Part shown: one piece after another, positions 7,146-15,961 of the stretch
Layout: each line of letters opens with the position of its first letter
How positions within the stretch are numbered: the stretch's first letter is position 1
Origin: Trebonia sp963785645
GTDB lineage: Bacteria; Actinomycetota; Actinomycetes; Streptosporangiales; Streptosporangiaceae
Length of the DNA: 64,000 nucleotides
Assembly: GCA_963785645.1 (NCBI GenBank)
Contig: CAWAWG010000012.1
Location: forward strand, 310,001-374,000
Reading direction: 5' to 3'
Notes under the pieces: model-generated
What the model saw: the letters and a program-made list of their open reading frames with translations, nothing else
Databases searched by the model: none
What the model was told of the DNA's origin: nothing
Position numbers and translations under genes: made by a program

Positions 7146-8345
7146 TCAGTCGCAGCCCTGGGTAGAGGTCGGGATGGTCTGGTTTGCTCCGGCGCTCGCG
7201 TCCGCGGCGACCTCGGCGGCGGTCAGCGCGAAGCCGGTGTTCGCCTGCCCGACCGCCGCCGCGAACACCACGCCGTACACGGTGCCCGACGGGCTGAGCA
7301 GCGGGCCGCCCGAGTTGCCGGGCTCGACATTGGCCCTGATCTCGAAGATCTGCCGGGTGACCTGCCCGGTCTGGTAGATGTCGGGGCCGACGGCGTTCTG
7401 CTTGCCGCCGATCCGCGCGGCCACCTGGGTAAAGGGGTGGTCCTCCGGGTAGCCGGCCACGACGGCATCAGAACCGGCCTCGCCCTGGTCGCTGAACTGG
7501 AGCGGAGTCAGGTTAAGACCGGGCACGTAGAGGACCGCGATGTCCACCTGGGGGTCGTAGAGCACGACCTCGGCGCGGAACGCCACGCCGGTGGGCGTGG
7601 TCACGGTCAGCCCCTGGTCGACCCCGGCGACCACGTGAGCGTTGGTAAGTATGTGCTGCGGCGAGATGACGAAGCCGGACCCTTCGATGAGCTGGTCACA
7701 GCTCAGCGCGGTGCCTTGCACCTTGACGACCCGGCTGCGGGCCGCCAGGTACCCGGGGCTGTTCAGCACCGCCTCGTCGGGCGCGCTGATCGAGAACAGG
7801 TGCGCGGCGCCGATGCCGCTGAACACCTGCGGGAACGGCCCGGTGGCGAGCAGCCGTCGGAAATCGGTGAACATGGTCTTGGCCTGGGACGGCATGATCT
7901 TGTCCATCGTGGTCAGCACGGCCGAGTTGTTGACCTGCGAGACGACGTCCTGGAAGGACGACGCGGTGAGAACCGAGCCGATCGCCCAGGCGGTCAGCAG
8001 CATCGACAGGACGCTGACGGCCGCTCCGCCGATGGCATCAAGGGTGGTCGACGACGGACTTGTCATCGACTGCCGCAGGTAGGCCCCGATCGAGGAGGCG
8101 ACGAACTGGCCGATGATGGCGGCGCTGATCAGTATGACGACCGCGACCACGTCTTGTTGTGTCTGCCCGCCAACGATCGCATGCGAAAGCGAGGGGCCGA
8201 ACTGGGCGCCGAGCACCGCGCCGCCGACGAAGCCGACGAAGCTCAGCGTGCCAACGATAAAGCCCTGACGGTAGCCAGAGACCGCGAAACCAACGGCAAT
8301 GACAACAAGGACGAGATCGAGCAGATCACCGTGCACGGTGTCCAA
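7146..8345 (-). CDS. marP: MarP-family membrane serine protease (CvpA + trypsin domains)
   Basis: This 399-residue protein begins with a CvpA-like domain of about four membrane helices (residues 5-125, starting LDLVLVVIAVGFAVSGYRQG). A trypsin-like domain follows, with His in LTNAHVVAG, Asp in DPQVDIAVLYV and Ser in VEPGNSGGPLLS. This is the MarP architecture (Rv3671c), a periplasmic-facing protease needed for acid and oxidative stress resistance in mycobacteria. Cysteines in CDQLIEGSG and the terminal QGCD could form the known disulfide. It is followed on the same strand side by NUDIX and nth genes, a conserved actinobacterial neighbourhood. Confidence 0.9.
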   Translation of the reverse strand: MDTVHGDLLDLVLVVIAVGFAVSGYRQGFIVGTLSFVGFVGGAVLGAQFGPSLSHAIVGGQTQQDVVAVVILISAAIIGQFVASSIGAYLRQSMTSPSSTTLDAIGGAAVSVLSMLLTAWAIGSVLTASSFQDVVSQVNNSAVLTTMDKIMPSQAKTMFTDFRRLLATGPFPQVFSGIGAAHLFSISAPDEAVLNSPGYLAARSRVVKVQGTALSCDQLIEGSGFVISPQHILTNAHVVAGVDQGLTVTTPTGVAFRAEVVLYDPQVDIAVLYVPGLNLTPLQFSDQGEAGSDAVVAGYPEDHPFTQVAARIGGKQNAVGPDIYQTGQVTRQIFEIRANVEPGNSGGPLLSPSGTVYGVVFAAAVGQANTGFALTAAEVAADASAGANQTIPTSTQGCD

Positions 8346-8464
8346 GGTATCCGCTGCCGCTTAATAACTGGGCGGCATCGCTAATCGTGACTCCAGCCTT
8401 CGTCACACCTTAAGAAGTATCGGCGTGACCTGGGACCAAGGAGTATCGGTACGCGCTGGAACCG

Positions 8465-9139
8465 CTACGCGGCTCCCCGGGGGAGTTCGCGGATGACGGT
8501 GGCGTCCCAGGGACGTTCCCAGCCGCCGAGTGCGAGCAGCCGGTCGGTGATGAGCGCGGTAAAGCCCCAGATCAGCATCGAGTTGATGCGGAACGCAGGG
8601 CCGCTGAGACCGCCGGGGAACCTGAGCGTAAGGCGGTGCGCGGGGTCGGCCAGGTCGGCGACGCTGATCCGCTCCACCGCCGCGATCTCACCGATGTCCA
8701 CCGGCCAGACGGCGGACGGCTCGCGCCACCAGGCGAGCACCGGGATGACACGGAACTGGCTGCGCGCGATGAACAGCTCGGGCAGCGTCACGAGCACGTC
8801 AACGCCTGCGGGATCGAGGCCCGTCTCCTCGGCCGCCTCCCGCAGCGCCGCGGCGACCGGGCCGTCGTCGCCGTCCTCGATCTTGCCGCCGGGAAAGGCG
8901 GGCTGTCCGGCGTGGCGCCGCAGCCCCTCGTTCTTCTGCACGTACAGCAGGTCCGGGCCGCTCTCGCCCTCGCCGAACAGGACGAGAACCGCCGAGTGCC
9001 GTCCGCCCGACACCGGCGGCCGGACGCCCCGGGGCACCTCCATCACCGAGGCCGCATCGGCGAGCCGCCGCAGCCATGACGGCGCTCCGTCGTCCCCGGC
9101 CGCATAACGAGAACCAGCCGCAGAGGGTGAACCGGTCAC
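8465..9139 (-). CDS. NUDIX hydrolase, CoA-pyrophosphatase type
   Basis: I use the GTG at 9139, which overlaps the nth stop (GTGA); this gives 224 residues. The Nudix box is complete: GGKIEDGDDGPVAAALREAA followed by EETGLD, preceded by the CoA-type region QKNEGLRRHAGQPAFPGG. The C-terminal RINSMLIWGFTALITDRLL resembles the CoA diphosphatase/NudL group. The likely reaction is hydrolysis of CoA or acyl-CoA to phosphopantetheine derivatives and 3',5'-ADP. It is translationally coupled to endonuclease III, as in other actinobacteria. Confidence 0.85.
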   Translation of the reverse strand: MTGSPSAAGSRYAAGDDGAPSWLRRLADAASVMEVPRGVRPPVSGGRHSAVLVLFGEGESGPDLLYVQKNEGLRRHAGQPAFPGGKIEDGDDGPVAAALREAAEETGLDPAGVDVLVTLPELFIARSQFRVIPVLAWWREPSAVWPVDIGEIAAVERISVADLADPAHRLTLRFPGGLSGPAFRINSMLIWGFTALITDRLLALGGWERPWDATVIRELPRGAA

Positions 9140-9879
9140 GAGAACGGCCCGGTCTTGACGAGCTTCATGGCGGTCTCCGCGTCCGTCGGGCCGAGGCCGA
9201 ACGACGGGCACCAGTCGGCCACGGGACACGCACCGCAGGCGGGCTTGCGCGAGTGGCAGATCCGGCGGCCGTGCCAGATCAGCCGGTGCGAGAGGAGCAC
9301 CCAGTCCTTCTTGGGGAAGAGCTCGCCCACTTCCTCCTCGACCTTGACCGGGTCATCGCTTGTCGTCCACCCGAACCGCCGCGACAGCCGGCCGAAGTGC
9401 GTGTCCACGGTGATCCCCGGAGTGCCGTACGCGTTGCCGAGCACCACGTTGGCGGTCTTCCTGCCCACGCCGGGCAGCGTGACCATCTCTTCGAGCCTGC
9501 GGGGTACCTCGCCGCCGAAGCGCTCGACAATCGCGGCCGACAGCCCCATCACGGACTTGGTCTTCGCGTTGAAGAATCCGGTCGGCCGCAGGATCTCCGC
9601 TACGTCGACCGGGTTGGCCGCCGCCAGGTCCTCCGGAGTCGGGTATTTCGCGAACAGCGCGGGAGTGGTCAGATTGACCCGCTTGTCTGTCGTCTGCGCG
9701 GACAGCACCGTCGCTACCAGCAGCTGAAACGGGTCCTCGAAGTCCAGCTCGCAGTGCGCGTCCGGGTACGTCTCCGTGAGTACCCGGTAGATCTTCCGTG
9801 CCCGGCGCACCAGAGCTGCGTGCGTCTCGGGGATCTTGACCGCCATGGGATTTAGCGTACGGCTCTTTGACTGAGCCAC
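9136..9879 (-). CDS. nth: Endonuclease III, DNA glycosylase/AP lyase
   Basis: A 247-residue base-excision repair enzyme for oxidised pyrimidines. The helix-hairpin-helix is LPGVGRKTANVVLGNAYG, containing the catalytic Lys, and the catalytic Asp follows in ITVDTHFGRLSRR. The C-terminal [4Fe-4S] cluster has the canonical spacing C-x6-C-x2-C-x5-C in CHSRKPACGACPVADWC. The start at ATG 9879 gives about 12 residues before the conserved core; an in-frame ATG lies at 9846. It leads a minus-strand unit with the NUDIX gene and marP. Confidence 0.95.
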   Translation of the reverse strand: MAQSKSRTLNPMAVKIPETHAALVRRARKIYRVLTETYPDAHCELDFEDPFQLLVATVLSAQTTDKRVNLTTPALFAKYPTPEDLAAANPVDVAEILRPTGFFNAKTKSVMGLSAAIVERFGGEVPRRLEEMVTLPGVGRKTANVVLGNAYGTPGITVDTHFGRLSRRFGWTTSDDPVKVEEEVGELFPKKDWVLLSHRLIWHGRRICHSRKPACGACPVADWCPSFGLGPTDAETAMKLVKTGPFS

Positions 9880-9982
9880 GTCCGCCCCTCACAGCGCAGC
9901 GGCGGGCGAATTGAGGAATTCATTGCGCTCGCGTTACGCACGCCCGCGAGCCAGGTAACAACCCGTTCATAGCGTCGCCTTC

Positions 9983-11347
9983 ATGAGCCGCCGTACGCAC
10001 CGCATTGACACCTGGGAACCAGAAGACCCTGCCTTCTGGGCCGCCACGGGCCGCCGCATCGCCGTCCGCAACATGTGGACGTCGGTGTTCGCCGAGCACG
10101 TCGGCTTCTGCCTGTGGTCCCTGTGGTCAGTCCTCGTCCTGTTCATGACACCGAAGAACGGCTTCAGCGTCTCGACCGCGGACAAGTTCCTGCTGACCTC
10201 GCTGGTCACCCTGGCCGGCTCGCTGGTCCGGCCCGGTTACGGATGGGCGGTGACCCGGCTGGGCGGGCGGACCTGGACCACGCTGTCCGCGCTGGCCATG
10301 GTCGTCCCGGCGGTGCTCGCGCTGTTCCTCATCGGTGACCCGCACGCACCGCTGTGGGAGTTCCTGCTGTGCGCCGCGGTGAGCGGCATCGGCGGCGGCA
10401 GCTTCGCCTCCTCGACAACCAACATCAACTTCTTCTTCCCTGAGCGGGATAAAGGCCGCGCGCTCGGCATCAACGCCGGAGCCGGGAACGCGGGCGTGGC
10501 CAGTGTCCAGCTCATCGGACTGCTGGTGATCGGCGTCTACGGAGTGGGGCATCCCCGGGTACTGCCCGTCATCTTCATCGCGCTGCTGCTGGTCTCCGCG
10601 ACCCTCGCGTGGACCCTGATGGACAACCTGCCGGGAATGCGCACCGGCGGCTCCGTCTACCGGGCCGTGCTCAGGGACCCGCACTGCTGGACGATCTCGC
10701 TCCTCTACGTCGGGACGTTCGGCTCGTTCATCGGGTACAGCTTCGCGTTCGGCCTTGTGCTGCAGAACGACTTCGGCCGGACCCCGCTCCAGGCGGCGGG
10801 GCTGACGTTCATCGGACCGCTGCTCGGCTCGGTCGCCCGGCCGCTCGGCGGCCACCTCGCGGACCGGTTCGGGGCCGCGCGGATCACGATGGTCGCCTTC
10901 GCCGGGCTCACCGCCGGGACCGCGGTCGTGATCGCGGCCTCGACCGCGCACTCGCTGCCGCTCTTCACGGTCGCGTTCGTCGGCGTATTCGTGCTGAGCG
11001 GCCTCGGCAACGGCTCCACCTACGCGATGATCCCGGTCCCGTACGCGGCGGCCGCCGCGCGGGCGATCAGCGCGGATACCGACGCCGCAACGCACCGGCT
11101 GGCCGCCCGCAGAAAGACCGGCGCGGTCATCGCGATCGCCGGGACCATCGGCGGCCTCGGCGGCGTGGCCATCAACCTGGCGTTCCGGCAGTCCTACGAG
11201 AGCGCGCACACCGCCCGCCCCGCGCTGATCGGCTTCCTCGCCTTCTACGCGGTCTGCGTGGCGGTCACCGCGCTGGCCGGCCGCCGCCAGGCCGGTCTCG
11301 TCCGCGCCGCCGTCCCGGGCGAGACGGCGGCCAGGGCCGCCGCATGA
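9983..11347 (+). CDS. narK: Nitrate/nitrite MFS transporter, NarK/NasK type
   Basis: A 454-residue membrane protein with about 12 predicted helices. The nitrate-porter signatures are present: the first helix FAEHVGFCLWSLWSVLVLFM, the glycine-rich GIGGGSFASSTTNINFFFPE in helix 5, and GLGNGSTYAMIPVPYAA in helix 11. It begins the nitrate assimilation operon and its stop overlaps the start of the nitrate reductase gene (ATGA). The expected role is uptake of nitrate and possibly export of nitrite. The 100 bp upstream contain the promoter, but I could not identify a convincing GlnR site. Confidence 0.92.
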   Translation: MSRRTHRIDTWEPEDPAFWAATGRRIAVRNMWTSVFAEHVGFCLWSLWSVLVLFMTPKNGFSVSTADKFLLTSLVTLAGSLVRPGYGWAVTRLGGRTWTTLSALAMVVPAVLALFLIGDPHAPLWEFLLCAAVSGIGGGSFASSTTNINFFFPERDKGRALGINAGAGNAGVASVQLIGLLVIGVYGVGHPRVLPVIFIALLLVSATLAWTLMDNLPGMRTGGSVYRAVLRDPHCWTISLLYVGTFGSFIGYSFAFGLVLQNDFGRTPLQAAGLTFIGPLLGSVARPLGGHLADRFGAARITMVAFAGLTAGTAVVIAASTAHSLPLFTVAFVGVFVLSGLGNGSTYAMIPVPYAAAAARAISADTDAATHRLAARRKTGAVIAIAGTIGGLGGVAINLAFRQSYESAHTARPALIGFLAFYAVCVAVTALAGRRQAGLVRAAVPGETAARAAA

Positions 11348-13615
11348 CGGCGGTGCCCTCGTCCGAGCCCGAGATAGCGCCCCCGGCCGGGACCGTGCGC
11401 CAGCACCAGACAGTGCTCCGAACCCAGACGGGCACGCACTGCCCGTACTGCGCGCTCCAGTGCGCCATGACGATCACCGTGCCGGCCGAGGGCGGCCGCC
11501 CGGTCGTCAGCCCGAGGGATTTTCCCACCAACCGGGGCGGGTTGTGCCAGAAGGGCTGGACGAGCGCCGCCCTGCTCGATGCCGCCGACCGGCTGACCAC
11601 TCCGCTGATCAGAGCCGAGAGCGGAGGCCACAGGGAAGCGACCTGGGAAGAAGCACTCGACTACGTCGCCGACACCCTCAACGCACTGCGCCGGGCCCAC
11701 GGCCCCGACGCCGTGGCCGTGTTCGGCAGCGGCGCCCTGACCAACGAGAAGGCGTACCTGCTGGGCAAGTTCGCCCGCGTCGCGCTGCGGACCAGCCAGA
11801 TCGACTACAACGGCCGGTTCTGCATGTCGTCGGCGGCAGCGGCGGGCAACCGGGCCTTCGGCCTGGACCGCGGGCTCCCCTTCCCGGTCACCGACCTGGA
11901 TGACGCCGACCTCATCGTGCTGGCCGGCGGCAACCCGGCCGAGACGATGCCGCCGCTGATGGGCCACCTGACCGGCGCGCCAGGCACGGGGAACACCGGC
12001 ACCGGCCTGGCGCCGCACCCGGCTGATCGTCGTCGACCCGCGCCGCACCCCCACGGCCGAGGCGGCGCTCAAGTCCGGCGGCATGCACCTACAGGCCGCC
12101 CCGGGCACCGATCTCGCGCTTGCCCTCGGCCTGCTGCACATCGCCTGGACGAGCGGCTACCTCGACACGCCGCGGCGCACCGCCTACCGGGACGCCCGCA
12201 CCTCCGGCTGGGAGGAGACCCGACGTTCCCTGTCCGCCTGGTGGCCGGAACGGGTCGAGCGGCTGACCGGCGTCCCCGTCACGGACCTGCGCCGCGCCGC
12301 TCACCTGCTGCACACCGCGGTACACGCCTACGTGCTGACCGGCCGGGGCGCCGAGCAGCACAGCAAGGGCACGGATACGGTCACCGCGTGGATCAACCTG
12401 GCGCTCGCCTTCGGCCTGCCGGGCACCGAGGGCTCCGGCTACGGCTGCCTCACCGGGCAGGGCAACGGCCAGGGCGGCCGCGAGCATGGCCAGAAGGCCG
12501 ACCAGCTCCCCGGCTACCGGTCCATCACCAGCCCGGCCGACCGAGAGCAAATCGCGGCCGTCTGGGGCATCGACGAGCGCGACATTCCCGGCCCTGGCCG
12601 GTCCGCGGCCGAGCTCATCGATGTGCTCGGCACCGAGGCCGGCCCGAAGGCGCTGCTCGTCTTCGGCGCGAACCTCGTGGTCTCCGCCCCTAGGTCGGCC
12701 CGCGTCCGGGACCGGCTGGCCGCTCTCGACCTGCTGGTCGTCGCCGACTCCGTGCCCTCGGAGACCGCACGGCTCGCCGACGTGATCCTTCCTGTCACCC
12801 AGTGGGCCGAAGAGACCGGGACGATGACCAGCCTGGAGGGCCGCGTGCTGCGCCGTCGCAAGGCGGTGGAGCCGCCGCCCGGTGTCCGCACCGATCTTGC
12901 CGTGCTGAGCGACCTGGCGGTCCGCCTAGGCCGACGGCGGAGCGAGTTCCCAGCGGACGCCGACGAGGTTCTCGCCGAACTCCGTGCCGCTTCGGCGGGC
13001 GGCCGGGCCGACTACTCGGGCGTCACGCCGGAGCTGCTCGACGCCGGCCTGCCCCTCTACTGGCCCGTCCCCGCCGCCGAGGGCACCGGCCCGGCCGCTG
13101 GTGCGAGAGGGACACCCCGGCCGTTCACCGCCCGGTTCGCCCACCCGGACGGGCGAGCGCGCTTCGTGCCCGTCGACCACCGCGACGCCGGGGAACTACC
13201 GGACGAGGAGTACCCGCTGATCGCAACCACGGGGCGGGTGCTGCAGCACTACCAGACTGGTGCGCAGACCCGCCGGGTCCCGGAACTGCTCGCCGCCCAG
13301 CCCGAATCGTTCCTCGAGATACACCCGGACACCGCCACGAACGCGGGCCTTCGGGACGGCGTGCTGGCCCAGGTCGAGTCGCGACGCGGCACCGTGACGG
13401 CACGGGTGCGCTGCGTCCCCTCCCTCCGCCACGACACCGTCTTCCTGCCTTTCCACTTCCCCGGTGACGGCGCGGCCAACGCCCTCACCAACCCGGCCCT
13501 CGACCCGGTCAGCCGGATGCCCGAGTTCAAGGTCTGTGCCGTCCGCCTCTCCCCCGCGAACCCGCCGGGCACAGCGCCGACGGATTCCGCATCGGCGAAC
13601 GAGACAGCGGCATGA
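11344..13615 (+). CDS. nasA: Assimilatory nitrate reductase catalytic subunit, NasA type, one frame change
   Basis: This is a molybdopterin oxidoreductase of about 755 residues. The N-terminal [4Fe-4S] domain shows HCPYCALQC and GGLCQKGWT, followed by the molybdopterin domain (NGRFCMSSAAAAGNRAFG, LVVADSVPSETARLADVILP) and a C-terminal MGD-binding domain with TTGRVLQHYQTGAQTRR. The frame changes near 11,990-12,010; the protein continues as RLIVVDPRRTPTAEAALK in the next frame. Because both halves are fully conserved I regard this as an indel. It reduces nitrate to nitrite in the cytoplasm; the electron donor is probably the next gene's product. Confidence 0.88.
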
Positions 13616-13692
13616 GCAAGGCACCGGCACCGGCAGGCAGGCCGGCTCAATACCAAGGACGACACATCCACCCGGGATGCTCAGCGGACATA

Positions 13693-13717
13693 TGGGGCAT
13701 CACGCCTAAATGCCCCA
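13693..13717. terminator. Small hairpin between nasA and the FAD reductase gene
   Basis: Arms tggggcat (13693-13700) and atgcccca (13710-13717) enclose a 9-base loop. It sits in the only sizeable gap (about 140 bp) inside the nitrate operon and ends 37 bp before the next start codon. It could be an attenuating terminator or an mRNA processing/stability site that sets different expression for the two halves of the operon. Confidence 0.4.
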
Positions 13718-13754
13718 GTGTGCGCTTGGGCAACCAGGGACGCGAGGGGCGTGC

Positions 13755-15961
13755 ATGAGCCCACTTAACGTTGTTGTGGTCGGGCATGGCATGGTCGGCG
13801 CGCGCTTCGCCGAGGAGGTCCGCCGGCACGACCCGGATGGCCGCCGCGTCCGGCTGACGTTCCTCGCCGCCGAGCCGCGCCCCGCGTACAACCGCGTCCT
13901 GCTGCCCAACCTCCTCTCCGGTGTCATGAAGGAAGAGGACTTCGCCGCCACCGTCGTCGCGGGACTGCCGGTACTCACCGGGCAGAGCAGGAATACTCCG
14001 AACGGAAGCGTGTTGCACCCGGACGCGCCCATGACACTGCGCCTGCGGACCACGGTTGTCGGCATCGATCCGGTAACCCGCACGGTGCTGGTGCGGAGCG
14101 CGGCAGCGGCCGGACCGCCGCTTCGCTCCACCCGCGACCGTGCCCGCCAAGGCGCGCGGGCGGCCGACGGCGGGCGCACGCGGTCCGAAGCTGTGCCTTC
14201 CGAAGCTGTGCCTCTCGAAGCTGTGTCAGCCGGAACTGGACCTATCGATGCTGGGCCCGACGGAACTGGGGCGATCGAGGCGGCGGCAGCCGAAGCCGGG
14301 CCGACCGAGGCTGCGTTGACCGAGCCTGGCTTGATTGATCCTGGGTTCATTGACGCTGGGTTTATAAAGGCTGGCTCGATCGAAGCCGGGGCGATCGAGC
14401 GGATCGGCTACGACGTTCTGGTGCTCGCCACCGGAGCGCAGCCCGTCATCCCGCCGCTGCCGGGCGTCCTCGCCGGGGAAGAGGACTCCTTCGGCCCGCG
14501 CAGCGGCCTCGGAGCCGACCACCGAGCCCGCCGCGCTGCCGACCACCGGGCCGTCCCCGGTCCTGACCGCGCTGCCGACCCTGGTGCCGACCGCAGTGGT
14601 GACCACAGAGCCGGCCTCGGTGGGTTCCCGCTCCCGGCCGCCGGGGTCGGTGACGCGGGCAATGGGGCGGGGGGGCGCGAAGCACGTTCCCGTTCGGATG
14701 ACCGCCTTTGTGCTGACGTCGCGGCGCTGCACTCGCTCACGGACGCGCGCCACATCGCCGCGTTCGCGCAGGCCGCCCGCCGCACCGGCGGGCGGGTCGC
14801 GGTGCTCGGCGGCGGCGTGCTTGGTCTTGAGGCGGCGCGGGCCCTCGCCGCGCGCGGGACGGGGGTCACGGTCGTGCACCGGGGCGGCCACCTGATGGAC
14901 CGGCAGCTCGACGCGGCGGCCGGGCGGGTGCTCACCGACGCGATGCGGCGGACCGGAGTCGACGTGTCGCTCGGCCGCGGCGCGGCCCGGTGGGAGTCCG
15001 GACGGGGGCTCTGGCTCGCCGACGGACAGCTGGTGAAGGCCAGCGGCCTCGTGCTGTGCACCGGGACCCGGCCGCGGGTCGAGCTGGCCCGGGACGCCGG
15101 GCTTCGACTGGCCGAGTCCGGCGCGGTGGCGGTCGACGACACGCTGGCGACCTCCGTCCAGGGGATCTACGCGATCGGGGACTGCGCCGGGCACCCAGGT
15201 GCGGCAGGCGGCCTCGTGCAGCCCGGCTGGGAGCAGGCCGCGGTCCTGGCCAGCCGGCTCGCCGGCGTATCGCCCAAGGCCCGGTACCGGGGCAGCGGCG
15301 CGGTGACCCGGCTCAAGGCCGCCGGCATCGAACTGACCGCCGCCGGCACCTCGCTCCCCGAGCCCGGTGCGGACCAGGACCTCGAGGTGCTGCGGTTCGA
15401 GGACCCGGCCCGGGAGCGGTACGGCAAGCTCGTGCTCGCCGACGACCGGGTCGTGGGGGCGATCATGATCGGCCTGCCCGACGCGGCGGCCGGGATCGTG
15501 CAGCTCTACGACAGGAACGCTCCCGCGCAGGCCGACCGGCTCGCGCTGCTGCTCGGCCGGGCGCTGCCACCGGAGGCGGGCAGCGGGGCCACCGGCAGGC
15601 CGCGCTCCCCGACTACGCGGTGGTGTGCCGCTGCAACATGGTCACCAAGGGGCAGCTGCGGGACGCCTGGTACGGGGGCGCGTGCGGCCGGGCCGCGCTG
15701 TCGGCGGCGACCAGGGCCGCGACCGGCTGCGGGACCTGCGGTGATGACCTCGATGCGGTTGCGGCATGGCTGGCGGAGACCGACCCAAGCCAGACCGGCA
15801 CCCAGGACGCGGCGCTCGGCAGGCCGACCGATACCCAGGATCATCCGCGCGGTGCTTCCGGACAACACGGTGACCAGGAAAAACACAGCGGCCAGGAAAG
15901 CGGCCAATCCGCCGATCCCCAGGAAGCCGATCCCCAGGAAAAGGAGGCTGCGCTGCGATGA
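13755..15961 (+). CDS. FAD/NAD(P)-dependent reductase with C-terminal BFD-like [2Fe-2S] domain, repeat insertion, one frame change
   Basis: Starting at ATG 13755, it reads VVVVGHGMVGARFAEEV, the FAD-binding Rossmann motif of NirB-type reductases, and later VAVLGGGVLGLEAARALAAR for NAD(P)H. GIYAIGDCAGH closes the FAD domain. Near 15,590 the frame shifts and the protein ends with a BFD-like domain, VVCRCNMVTKGQLRDA and TGCGTCGDDLDAV. There is no sulfite/nitrite reductase domain, so it is not a second NirB. In Bacillus and Amycolatopsis-type clusters such proteins feed electrons to NasA, which I infer here. Unusually, 14 pentapeptide repeats (14184-14393) and a second low-complexity stretch (about 14,490-14,700) interrupt the FAD domain. 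Confidence 0.8.
14184..14393 (+). repeat. 14 in-frame 15-bp units encoding a pentapeptide repeat
   Basis: Contiguous 15-base units encode SEAVP, SEAVP, LEAVS, AGTGP, IDAGP, DGTGA, IEAAA, AEAGP, TEAAL, TEPGL, IDPGF, IDAGF, IKAGS and IEAGA. The consensus is x-(E/D)-(A/P/G)-(G/V)-x. The first two units are identical at DNA level and the others have drifted. The array sits directly before YDVLVLATGAQ, that is in a surface loop of the FAD-binding domain. It is neither the classical pentapeptide-repeat (A-D/N-L-x-x) family nor a PE/PPE-type repeat. Confidence 0.8.

Noticed and set aside
9933..9959. GlnR operator (gttac-N17-gtaac) before narK
   Set aside because: The half-sites are in inverted orientation with the wrong spacing for the known GlnR a-b box, and the GAAAC half is missing.
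10609..12693. A 694-residue plus-strand protein overlapping narK
   Set aside because: Its first part is an out-of-frame shadow of narK; only the section after 11344 belongs to NasA.
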